Positions 34,995-45,855 of a stretch of 64,000 nucleotides of DNA are shown in pieces. The notes under the pieces were generated by a model. It did not search any database. It saw only the letters and a list, made by a program, of their open reading frames with translations, and was not told where the DNA came from. A program made the translations under genes and the position numbers. This DNA comes from Margaritifera margaritifera. Taxonomy: Eukaryota; Mollusca; Bivalvia; Unionida; Margaritiferidae. The DNA is taken from NCBI GenBank assembly GCA_029931535.1, contig JAQPZY010001695.1, positions 3,476,501 through 3,540,500 of the forward strand. The letters run 5' to 3'. Position 1 is the first letter of the stretch; every line of letters begins with the position of its first letter.

Positions 34995-35920
34995 CAACAG
35001 GATCTACAGATCTTAAAATGTGTCAACTGTAGACCCTCTAGTGTACATTTATGCAATAAATGAGGTGCAATCAAGAAATATCCCAAAACGAACTTAAAAC
35101 AGCAAAAAATAGAATTCAAGTATTACCTTGTTTATAATTAGTGTTCTACATAAATCATGGAAACTGTCAGTGACTGAACTTACGTGACCTGTTGCTATGT
35201 GTCACCCATACATTATTGTATACCTGTAATAATCCTCGACAAACCGTACATTTTTAAAAAAGAAAAAAAAAAAAAAAAAGAAAACTCTTGATCAAATATT
35301 GTAATAAACTTTTTTAAGTAGCAATTTTAACTCGCATCACAATCGTGTTTGAAAACGTTGGATAAATAGAGGGTTGATTAGTGTTGATTACAAACCGAAA
35401 TTAAGTGACAATCGAAAATCGGATACAGCGTTTGCTACCGAACTAGACTCCAAGCTTGCCAAGGCAAAACAACAACAACAAAAAAACCCACGTTCAACTC
35501 ACGTTAGAATGGCGAAATAAACAAAATAAAGAACGAAAATCTTTACAAGTAAACTCAAAATCAATAAATTCTGTTGTTTAAAGATGTTACGTTCTTGAGT
35601 CTGTCAGATACAACCGCTCTCTGATGTTTCTACATTACCACACCCCAACAGTATCAATCCGCGCACGGAATGGGTTAATAAGATACAAAAAATCTCTTCA
35701 TTTTCGTACGAATACAGTCACTGCTTGGACAAAAAACACAAATTGTAGCATGATATGTACAAGTTAAATTTCCAAACGTCGCTGTCCCAAAATTATTGTA
35801 AAAATCAGTAACTTCTTTTTATCGATGTAGTAATTTAGCTGCTATTTGCATTGGCACAGAATGGAAAAAAATCTATTCAAATTGACGATTTTTGCTTTTA
35901 AAAATATATAATAAAAAATG

Positions 35921-36061
35921 TACGTTTTTTGATATACGTAAATATTTTACTCGTGAAGTGGAAACATTTTGTATTGTCAATCGTTTCTTCGCCACTAATG
36001 ACAATACAATGTTTCCACTTCACTCGTGAGATATTTCCATATACCTACTAAAAAAACGTAG
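35921..36061. repeat. large palindrome ending duplication copy 1
   Basis: The arms 35921-35979 and 35999-36061 are inverted (about 60 bp with few mismatches; core 'gaagtggaaaca' and 'tgtattgtca'), with a 19 nt loop (atcgtttcttcgccactaa). The structure could form a cruciform or act as one joined inverted-repeat terminus of an element. Confidence 0.88.
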
Positions 36062-36065
36062 ATAT

Positions 36066-37230
36066 CCTCTATATATTATATATTTTATAGTGAGATATTG
36101 AAATATATCAGTAAGAGAAAAATGATATCGACACAGTCTCGATATCACTTTTGGAACAACTTTTTTCCCATTTAGGAAATGTATCTACCTGTATGTATGC
36201 TATTCAAACCTGCATTCCATTTATGTATATTTCATTTTGCTTCTTCTTTCGCTACCTCCCTTCCTCTGACTCCTTCAACATCTGGATGATCTTAAAATGT
36301 GTCAACTATGGACCATCTAGTGTACATTTATGCAGTCAATAAGATGTAATCAAGAAATACCTAAAATCAAACTCAAAACAGCAAAAGGAGACTTCAAGTA
36401 TTTCCTTTTTCATAATTATTTTTCTGCACGAATCATCGAAAAAAACGGTCAGTGTCTGAACTTGCATGACCTGTTGCTGTGTGTCACCCTTACAGTATTG
36501 TATTCCTGTAATACTCTACGACAAACCGTACACATTTTTAAGATTTAAAAAAAAAAAAAAAAAACGTGATTAAATATAGCAATAAAAAAACCTGTACTTA
36601 GAAATTTTAACTCGCATCACAGTCGTGTTTGAAAACGATAGATAAAATGGGCACTACTCAACGTTGATTGCAAATAGAAATTAAGTGACAATCGAAAATT
36701 GGATACAGCGTTTGCTATCAAGATAGACTGCGAGCTTGCCAAGGCCACACAAAAAATCACGTTAAACTGTAGCAAATAAAGAACGAAAATCCTTGCAAGT
36801 AAACTCACAATCATTAAAATCTTTTGTTTAAAGATGTTATGCTCTGAACTCTGTCAGATGCAAGCATTTTGTGATGTTTCTACATTACCCCACCCCAACA
36901 GTATCAATCCGCGCATGGAATGTTTTAACAAAATTTTTAAAAAATCTCTTCATTTTCGAACGAATACAGTTTGTAGATGTAGTAATGCAGTTGTTAATAG
37001 CATTGGCACAGAATGGAGAAAAACCATTCAAATCGACGGTTTTTGCCTTTTAAAAATATATAATAAAAAGGAAATCTACTTTTTGAGGATATATACGGAA
37101 ATATTTCATTCGCGAAGTGGAAACATTTGGTATTGTCAATCGTGGCTTCGCCACTCCTGACAATGCAATGTTTCCGCTTCACTCGTAAAGCATTTTCCGT
37201 GTATCTACTAAAAAAAATAATTAAAAAAAC
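36066..37230 (+). repeat. ~1.3 kb direct duplication, copy 2
   Basis: Begins 'tatattttatagtgagatat' and ends just after the palindrome at 37078-37215. It is colinear with copy 1 but shorter because the CT tract and a segment near 35740-35820 are missing. A poly(A) run at 36547-36564 has a counterpart at about 35257-35279 in copy 1. Confidence 0.88.
37078..37215. repeat. large palindrome ending duplication copy 2
   Basis: Arms 37078-37138 and 37158-37215. The loop reads 'atcgtggcttcgccactcc', which itself holds a perfect GTGGC-TTC-GCCAC hairpin, so the inversion is nested. The same 'cgtggcttcgcca' also occurs alone at about 11703. Confidence 0.85.
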
Positions 37231-37764
37231 CCCTAGACGTTCTCTATTTAACTTACTGCGTTTGTGATACTGCGACTGCGGTCAAAATTTGCCGGCTTCA
37301 GTTGATGCCTAAAGACCAATTAATTTGATATTCTCCTTGAATTGCCGAATAGAATCTTACCGATGATGTATTATGCTGATTTTTTTTTTTTAAATCTGTC
37401 GTGTTAGTACTAAAACTAGTTCAAAATAAACGATGAAATACGACTTTTCAAATTAGGAACAAAAAAGTCATATAGTAATAAATATAAATGAGGAGATGAA
37501 CAGCGTGATCTTGCCCGATATGTTTTCAAGTGGCTATCGAGAACCAAAAAGGTAAGATTTTCTGGAATTTCTTGAGTAAAGGAAATAATTTGCCACCTGC
37601 GACTTTCTTAATTGCTGCAAGCAGATCTGTAATATTGAGATTTCTGAAGAGCAAACTTAGGTATTTACGGCGTAAGGTGTTGCTTGAACGATAAACATCT
37701 CTAATACAAATATAAAAATTTCACATGTATAAGATTGATGACAAAAGCAATTTTGAGTTTGAGG
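37231..37764. other. intergenic, nothing recognised
   Basis: AT-rich DNA with short A/T homopolymers and no coding or transposon signal. Confidence 0.5.
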
Positions 37765-38535
37765 GCACACTCAAGTTTTATGAATAGAGGGTCAGGATAA
37801 TTTTTAAAGAAAACTGTTCCTGAATAATATTACCAAGCTCATGCACATTCAAGTTGAAAATCTTCAAAGACTAATGCACACGGTACCCTATTTGAATCCG
37901 TGGTCAGGGCCTAATTTTAATATACTTTGTAAATGTTCTAATTTGCTCTACAATCTCAGCAAGTGTGTTGCTGAATCTTGTTAGTCTTGTTGCGCTTTGG
38001 TATCTTCTTACACATTCACAAAATAAAAGCTGCAATAGTATTTTTTATGACTTTTTAGCAGTGTGAGTGGTCGTCATATGTTGAAATCAAGATAATTTAC
38101 TGACAGTGAAAAGATATATTTATCTGAGACTAGCTTTGATTGGTTTCAGTTGTGATATCTTCATAATCGTGCTAAAGTTATCACAAAGATGTTCTCTATT
38201 AGGATAAACCGTGTGACTCAAGAAAGCGACTTACCGAAGGTTTGCCAAACCAGTGACCCATAAAGCTTCACAAATTATACTTGAGTCTTCATACATAAGA
38301 CCTGATTATAATTCCCATTACATGTGTCATATTTGACCTGTATAATATATCAACAAATCGGATGTAAAAGAACTCTAATGTCATAGTATAAATCAGCCCA
38401 GTTCATCGCAGTGAATCAGTTGATAAAATATGTATACCATTAACTTCATAAACAAGACATTTTGGGACGGGGGTGGGGGCAGTATCCGTAGTCCATTGAG
38501 AAAAAGTGCTTAGCTTATTACGTATTGCATTTCTA
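37765..38535 (+). repeat. segmental duplication, partner at 20455-21125
   Basis: Shares the ordered blocks listed for the partner. The G-rich run near 38466-38479 is interrupted here. Confidence 0.8.
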
Positions 38536-38889
38536 TAAAGCACTTATAATACAATAAAAATAAAAATGTATTTTATATGATCGAGGCTATGACAGAACAC
38601 AATTCTATTCGTCTTTTGACATTAGGTAATGGGAAATTAGCGATGCAGATAATTATAATCAAATAAATAATTAAAATAAATTTCCAATAGTATCAATAAA
38701 CAGTCTTAGGAAATAAATAATATAAATGCTACTTCCAAGATCTTGCTTCTTTGAATATGGAATCGCACACATTTGCAACCATTATTAATTTTCAAACAGT
38801 AAGCCAGAAATATCCTTTCTGTGCGCGAAACATAAAACCACGAACCTTTGTTATCAAAACAATGTACTGTTGGAGCTACCTTCTTAAGA

Positions 38890-39112
38890 ACATGTCTCTA
38901 CATTATCTGTCAATCTTGAGGGGCTTAAACTATTTGCTTCTTGTTTTTGTGTGGTTTTTAACGGCACTTTTGACACATTATTGACCATATCATGTCAAGG
39001 CATAGACGCTAAGTTAACATTATCTGTAAGTCTTGAGGGGCTCAATCAATTTGTTTCTTATTTTTGTGGGTTTTAACGGCACTTTTAACACATTATTGGC
39101 CATATCATGCTG
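38890..39112 (+). repeat. ~108 bp tandem duplication
   Basis: Two adjacent copies share 'cattatctgt', 'tcttgaggggct', 'tttgtttctta', 'tttttaacggcactttt' and 'acacattattg..catatcat' with about 10% differences. Confidence 0.88.
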
Positions 39113-39204
39113 AAGAAAATTAGGAGCTAAGTGCCTTTAGCTCCTATTTATTCGGCATCTTATTGAGCCACTAAAGATTTGTCCAAAACCTCTCTCTGGA
39201 ATAG

Positions 39205-39358
39205 AAGATTTCAATTTTCAACCTCGAGATGCAATATGATTACTGTAGGAATTCTTTTAGTTCGAGAGCGTCTCACTTGGGACCATGATAAAGTAGATGC
39301 ATTGCTCTAATTCACACAGTCAAATTGGTAGATCCAACATAATCCAGCCAAATTAAGT

Positions 39359-39443
<85 letters not shown>

Positions 39444-39690
39444 AGGGAGGGAGGTGGCCTAGTCCTACATCTCATCCATTTTGATTGTTTCCATCTCAAT
39501 GAGTGCAAAAAAAAAAAAAAAAAATAATAATAAATAAACCTAAAGCACCATTTAACTCTCCATCACACGTTTCATGTGCTTTTTATCACATGGTACCCGA
39601 CAAAAGCCCCAACCCCACATTTCACACTTTCCTCAAATAGACCCAACCTTATGAAAGTAATAGTTATCCAGGGTAAAACCCAATCTCTCT
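39205..39690 (+). repeat. diverged duplicate flanking the LINE, left copy
   Basis: 'aacctcgagatgcaatatga', 'ttactgtagga', 'ttttagttcgag', 'gaccatgataaag', 'cctacatctcat', 'aaacctaaagca' and 'aaagcccca' occur in the same order at 41825-42215. The (GA)n tract at 39363-39455 is an expansion specific to this copy ('cagagacggagagcagaga' at the equivalent place). Confidence 0.82.
39363..39455 (+). repeat. (GA)n(GGGA)n microsatellite
   Basis: About 37 GA units, then GGGA units. Confidence 0.95.
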
Positions 39691-40325
39691 CTCTCTCCGC
39701 TTGGTGTATGTATGTATGTATGTTGGCAGATAAATGAATGAGCTGACGTTTATACAGTTAATTCTCTTTTATCGAAACATTGTGCATCCAGATTATTGGT
39801 TTATCTGAACCATGAATATGTATCTTCAATGCTAGAATATTTCATATATATATATAAAATAAAAAAAACTTGTTCAGCCATAGATCATAACCTAAATTTA
39901 ACATAAGTATGAGATACTTGGATTTTTTCGGTGCTTCAGCCAACTAATTTATAGCAATTTGTCTTTTGTTTTACAACTAAAAACTTACTGCAGTTTATTA
40001 GAAGTCGTCGGGGGTAAAAATGTCATTTTTCTTAGCAAGCACTTCTAAAACAAAAATGATAAAATGTATTTGGCAGTATTGTGGAGATACACCGTAAGTT
40101 ATTGTGTGTATGAATCAGCAAAATCTTTTGCAATGTTCTGCACGGTGAAGTCAACAGTGTGCTTTGCCAATAAAGAACAGTATATCGCCTTAATATGGCA
40201 GATTATTTACAGAAACGCATCTTAAAAACAAAATGTATTTTGTGCAATGTAAGCCGTGGGAGGAGGGGTGACAAGGGACCATTGGAATTTAGAAGATAGA
40301 CTAACTGACTAACAGCCGGTTGTAG

Positions 40326-41662
40326 ATGGGTCGAGGGGACTCTTCTATGCAAGCGTCAGACGAGTCCGCATCATTAATTACAATCAAGGTTATGCTTAAG
40401 ATCATCTTCAATCGATTGAAACCCCAAGCAGAGCACATCATTGCTGAAGAACATGCAGGTTTCAGAGCAGTACGTATCGCTATAGAACAGATATTCATTC
40501 TTAGAATCCTCTGTGAAAAGTATCTGCAGCATCAACAGGACCTCTATCATGTCTTCATTGACTTCAAGAAGGCTTTCGACAAGGTATGGCATGCAGCCTT
40601 GTGGGCCACCATGCAGATATACAACATAAACGCAAAACTAATCAGCACCATCGAAAACCTGTATGACAAGGCCACTAGCGCAGTTCTCGTCAATGGCAAC
40701 ATAGAAGATTGGTTCAGAACCACAGTCCGAGTCAGACAGGGATGCCTTCTCTCACCAACTATCTTCAACATCTACCTGGAAAAAATCATGCCCGATGCCT
40801 TGGAAGACCATGAGGGCAGTGTCAGTGTTGGAGGCAGAACAATCACCAACCTGCGCTTCTCTGATGATATCGATGGCTTAGCAGGAGATGAACAAGAACT
40901 GGAAACCTTAGTGAACCGTCTCAACCAAGCATCACTAAGGTATGGGATGGAGATCAGCGCTGAAAAGACCAAGCTAATGACAAACAACCCGAGTGGTATA
41001 CAAAAGGAAATAAGAGCGAATGGACAGTAGCTGGGCACAGTGACACGCTTCAAGTATCTAGGTGCTATCGCCTCTGATGAAGGTTCAAAACCTGAGGTTC
41101 TTTCCAGGATTGCGCAGACAACAACTACACTGGCTAGGCTGAAGCCTATTTAGAAGGACAGCAACATCACGATTAGGTCCAAGATCAAGCTTATGCTATA
41201 TTCCAGTATGCATGTGAAATATGGAACCTGACTGCAGAACAAGAGAGAAGAATCCATGCCTTAGAGATGAGATGTTATCAAAGGATCCTGAAAATCTCAT
41301 ACTTAGACCACGTCTCTAATGAGGAGGTGCGCATTAGAATCCAATGTGCAATTGGACATTATGAAGATCTGCTCACCACCTTAAAGAAATGCAAACTAAG
41401 ATGGTATGGTCACGTCTCACGTTCATCTGGCCTGTCAAAGACAATCTTACAGGGCACAGTGAGAGGGAAAGAGAAAACGAGGCAGACAGAAAAAGAGATG
41501 GGAAGATAATATCAAAGAGTGGACAGGCATGGACTTTGCAAAGTCCCAAAGAGCACTGGAGAACAGGGCAAAATGGAGAGAGATTGTCGCAAAGCCATCA
41601 GTAGCGCCCCTAAGACCAGCCAGGTTACGGGAGAAATGAAAAAAAAAAAAAAAAAAAAAAAT
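40326..41662 (+). pseudogene. 5'-truncated, mutated LINE reverse transcriptase with poly(A) tail
   Basis: An open frame of 234 residues (40326-41030) covers the RT fingers and palm: 'AEEHAGFRA', 'YHVFIDFKKAFDKVWHAALW', 'VRQGCLLSPTIFNIYLE' and 'LRFSDDIDGLAGDEQE', where the usual A of the A-D-D box is S. It ends at a TAG; beyond it the same frame continues 'RFKYLGAIASDEGSKPEVLS' and meets a second TAG at a normally Trp position. A deletion and frame change near 41190-41220 follow, then 'CYQRILKISYLDHVSNEEV' and 'KLRWYGHVSRSSGLSKTILQ'. One more shift leads to 'GRQKKRWEDNIKEWTGMDFA' and a TGA at 41637-41639. Poly(A) starts right after that stop. Endonuclease and N-terminal regions are missing. 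The family resembles the RTE/Nimb-like elements common in marine invertebrates; the clade is uncertain. Confidence 0.9.
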
Positions 41663-41824
41663 TACAATCCCGCAAGTCATTGTTCTACACGCTTATGCAA
41701 TCAACATTGTGGCGATATAGCAGGAATAATTTATATGCGCACCCTACCAACGATTTCTAGTCTGTAATGACTTTGTTGCGTTAGCTACAGTTTCACTTGG
41801 ATAAATTAATCTAACAATAGTATT

Positions 41825-42215
41825 CATTTCAATTTTTAACCTCGAGATGCAATATGATTACTGTAGGAACGCTTTTAGTTCGAGCGGGTCTTACTGGTGA
41901 CCATGATAAAGGAGATACATGGTTCCAGGTCACATGATCAAAGTGGTAGATCAAAGATAATCCAACCAAAATAAATATCAGAGACGGAGAGCAGAGAAAT
42001 ACAGTCTATGACACAATCTAATCCTACATCTCATTCATTCTAATTGTTTCCATATCATTGAGAAAAAAATGCATAAACCTAAAGCAGCATTTAGCTCTGT
42101 ATCACAATTTTCCTGTGTTTGTTATCACATAGTACCGGACCAAAGCCCCAGCCCTACCCTTTCCTCCCTCAGATCCAAAATTATAAAAGTAAAATTAATC
42201 GAGGGTAAGAAACTC
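41825..42215 (+). repeat. diverged duplicate flanking the LINE, right copy
   Basis: Partner of 39205-39690. The pair encloses about 2.1 kb that contains the LINE fragment. Confidence 0.82.
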
Positions 42216-42221
42216 ATATCA

Positions 42222-42222
<1 letters not shown>

Positions 42223-42262
<40 letters not shown>
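42223..42262 (+). repeat. (CA)n microsatellite
   Basis: About 20 CA units. A second shorter CA/CGCA tract is at about 42587-42612. Confidence 0.95.
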
Positions 42263-42612
42263 AAAAGACCCAATATTATTCCCCTGAGAGTAATATAAGG
42301 AAAAAAAAAAACAAACTATTATCAAGGTGGTATCCAATCGTATCAGGTTCTCATTTGTAAGGACCTATTTTCCTATTTTTCCATCTTGGTCCCTAATGAG
42401 TCAGTTGGTTTGTCAGTCACAGGTCAGTTTCAGTGCACCTCCCCCATGGGGAATAATGGGTATGCAAAGAGATGTTGGATCTCTTTGACGACTATAACGT
42501 TTAATTGTACAGTGGTAGTTATTGACGCTTTTTTAATATAAAAAATGTAACTGAAGACCGTTTCGATCCATTTTTGATGCTGTCGTAAACACACACACGC
42601 ACACGCACACAC

Positions 42613-44005
42613 TTTATTCCACAGTATAGTTATAAAAAATTAATTAATCTTTGCAGTAAATATTAAAATTTGTTCCTTGCAAGAGTCTAAGTTATGGTAG
42701 ATTACTACAGGTTTTATATGCAAAACTGTACGCAGGATTTTATATCCAAAATATTAAACTAGTTTTGGGGCCCGTGATTGCTCTGCCCAAGGGCCCGAAA
42801 TTTCTGTCGGCGGGTCTGTGAATCAAGTGTGTTACTAATAATTCAGTTCTTTGCTCATCTACTGCAGATTTAAACAAAAAGAGAAAACAACGTGCCCACG
42901 GTGTGAACTATTATGAACCTTCTATCAAATACCCTTATACGATTTGTAATGATACGATTTTATGATTTTCATACTGTAGCAATTCATAATTAAAATTTAA
43001 TATTGTTTCAAATTATCTATTGATTCAAATAAAATAAATTGGTTTTCAACAATAAAAGCTAAGGCATGCGTGATATGTTGCTTTATTACCTGTACTTGAG
43101 CTCCATACCTCCCCGGGTGTCTGGGCATTTACAGTTCTTATCAGTGGTGGTAAATTGGGTTTCAGTCCACATTAACCTGTGTTTTTAACATTTAATGATA
43201 CTGTGGGCTTCATCCAAGAATTGTTACCTACCCTTCCGTCGTGGATAATTTAGCCGATTTTGTATGCAGGTTGTGTACACGTATCACCGTTAGTGTTTTG
43301 CTGCTGTAAATTGCTATGGGAAGGGATGAAATTTGTCATTTGAAAGCTTCTCTAACAGTCAATAATGCTGCATAGACTTATTTTATACAAGTAAAAGAAA
43401 AAACAAAAACAGAATTAACCAAATCTCTATTCAGTATGGTTGGAGTATTTTTATTTTTTTTTATAGACAAGAAATGAAAAATGTATGAAGACTTATTAGC
43501 GTTTATTTATTTTCACAAAACTAATGAAGCCATCCGTGTGATATAAATGTTTCTTACACGTATTTACTCTGTCACGTGACATTTCCACGCGAAGTTATCA
43601 ATGCAATCAGCACCGTTGTCACGCTGACTATTTATTTCATCATGAAAGTATCTTGCCAATATAGGTCCCCGATATATCCCGAAATGCTCACTCAATGAAA
43701 TATACCCGTTATTCACTCGTTTGAAGCAAATATCCTCTCTGTATATCAGCAAATTTATTCATTTATGTGCAAAGAGTAAATATAGTGTTTGAAAGATACA
43801 ATTTTGAATGTCAGCATGTGTAATAATATGAAAAATATGTGCACCCAATCACTCACATGGAATTTGAAGACTTAAAACTGCAGTATTCCAGTATCACACA
43901 TAGCAAATTTAAAACGAAATATTTTACAGAGGTACAGATTTAACTCAGAATATACATCCAACTGAAACAGAAAGTACAAACATAACATAATGGAATTAGA
44001 ATATG
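42613..44005. other. intergenic, no supported gene
   Basis: AT-rich sequence without motif-bearing open frames. Confidence 0.55.
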
Positions 44006-44007
44006 CA

Positions 44008-44009
<2 letters not shown>

Positions 44010-44072
<63 letters not shown>
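44010..44072 (+). repeat. (TA)n microsatellite
   Basis: About 31 TA units. A C-run lies at about 44130-44143. Confidence 0.95.
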
Positions 44073-44073
<1 letters not shown>

Positions 44074-44465
44074 CTGTCTTATAGTGCTGCATCGTGCTTT
44101 GTCATATTTGATTCCCGTCTCTCTTTCTTCCCCCCCCCCCCCTCCCCCATCACATACAATAATATTCTAGATAAGTATAAAAATGAATGACAAAATACCG
44201 CGGCGATTCGGAATATTTTATTTCGCATCTCTTTCTTCTGTTTTAGATATGGTCGAGGGTGACAAGGATTTTTCAAGATGGTATGATATCTTAATTTCCA
44301 ACACATGTAGAAAAGTTTCTGTACGCATGGAGACTTGTGGTATTTTTATGGTACAATTTTACTAATAATACCTAGACACGTATTGAAAGTCTCAGAACTG
44401 GCTCTATGCTTAAAGCACAGAAGTACCGTTTCGTTATTTTTAGTATTCTTAAGAATTCAAAAATT

Positions 44466-44466
<1 letters not shown>

Positions 44467-44506
<40 letters not shown>

Positions 44507-44545
44507 TGACAATAGTAACCAAAACAACAACAACAACAACAACAT
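44467..44545 (+). repeat. (AAT)n and (AAC)n tracts
   Basis: About 12 AAT units, a short AACAATGACAATAG link, then about seven AAC units. Confidence 0.92.
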
Positions 44546-44777
44546 AAAGCACATAAATTAAAAGAGCATCATTCATCAATCTAATTTTATCATGTTACAA
44601 TTTTTAGGTTTTCCTTTGTGATCTCTAATCGCGGAGAGATCTCAAAAGTGTACTACGCAAGTGCCGAAAATGCTGAGGTTATCAGAATCAAGAAAATACT
44701 GGCCAGTCTGCTGTCTTCCAAACTGCATGTTGAATCTTAGGTTAGAGAACCCCTCCCTCTCTCTGTATGTAAACGTG

Positions 44778-44821
<44 letters not shown>
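44778..44821 (+). repeat. (CT)n microsatellite between two copies of a 12-15 bp flank
   Basis: A pure CT tract of about 21 units. The same word, 'tgtatgt(a/c)aacgtgg', lies just before (44765-44779) and just after (44823-44837) it. Confidence 0.9.
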
Positions 44822-44824
<3 letters not shown>

Positions 44825-45512
44825 TATGTCAACGTGGTCATGTAGGCGCATTTACTCATCTTAAATTAAATATTCATTGTTATTGTAAAATTTAATACTA
44901 ATATAGTTTAACCGAAGTCTATTCAATCATGATTGCTGAATGCACTGCACCGTCAATGTCATCAAAAAAACTTCCAGACGACATTTATTGATCGCTATGG
45001 AATTTTACACTGGTGGCCAGGTCCTAAAACAGGGTCAAGAAAAGACGATAATTAAAGAGATGCTTATTTAACTTTACATGGCTCTGGAGGAAGTGGATTT
45101 TCAAAACGAAGGGTTATATTTTGCTGCATTGCTGTATCAGTGACGTATTAAGTGGTATAGACTATATTTAAATATGCCTATAAATAGCAACAAAATAACA
45201 ACATAAGCTGAATGAAACTTACATGTTAGCTCCCTGTCCCTTTGGTTTTGCATGGTTCCATTGAACTTGCAAGTCCAGAAAAAATTGTTCTCCGCCAATC
45301 CTTTTTTTTTTTTAACATTGCTGGCCACGGCCAGTATACTGCGATAACTGTGTACTAAAAGTGACGCAGTAACAGGATGACAGCAATCGTAGATTTTCTC
45401 CGATATTGCTGCATTTAAGTTTGTCTTAAATAAACAAGCAAGGATATCTGAGATGGCTTTAATTCTATAGTCACAGGGGCTGTTGTCGTTTACCCTTAAT
45501 AATACATGTGCC

Positions 45513-45515
<3 letters not shown>

Positions 45516-45567
<52 letters not shown>

Positions 45568-45605
45568 TATGATAATATTATTATTATTATTATTACTATT
45601 ATCAT
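45516..45605. repeat. palindromic (AAT)n / (ATT)n tract
   Basis: About 16 AAT units are followed by ATGATAAT and then about eight ATT units, so the tract is its own inverted repeat and can fold on itself. The 'atgataatatta' joint is the turn. Confidence 0.9.
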
Positions 45606-45855
45606 ATAGTACATGTATGTATATATTTATTGGTAAATTGTAAGCAACAATATGAAACCCTGTGTTTACAGTTGCAACTTGGCAATGATAGTTTATAGAC
45701 ATGGAGTAAAGACTCGCACTATTTTAAACATACATACACACATCTAGAAAAGAAAAATATAGGCCCTATTCATAGTACTCGCTTACCCCCCACCCCCAAC
45801 AATTTAAAAAATGAAAAGCATCAAGGATATTTTAAAAAATGTACACAACTTTGTC

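Larger units (their letters stand above)
34690..36065 (+). repeat. ~1.3 kb direct duplication, copy 1
   Basis: Runs from 'tatatttcatagtgagatac' to the palindrome at 35921-36061. Shared with copy 2: 'ctgaaatatatcagt', 'caaacctgtattcca', 'taaaatgtgtcaactgtaga', 'catttatgcaataaa', 'cctgttgctatgtgtcaccc', 'cagtatcaatccgcgca' and 'aaaatctcttcattttcg'. It differs by a (CT)n tract at 34913-34992 absent from copy 2. No coding region was found in either copy. Confidence 0.88.

Noticed and set aside
45137..45514. 125-residue minus-strand open frame
   Set aside because: The longest unexplained frame in the middle of the window, but it has no recognisable motif, contains a poly-Lys run from an A-tract, and has no neighbouring exon-like signals. 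Possible but unsupported.
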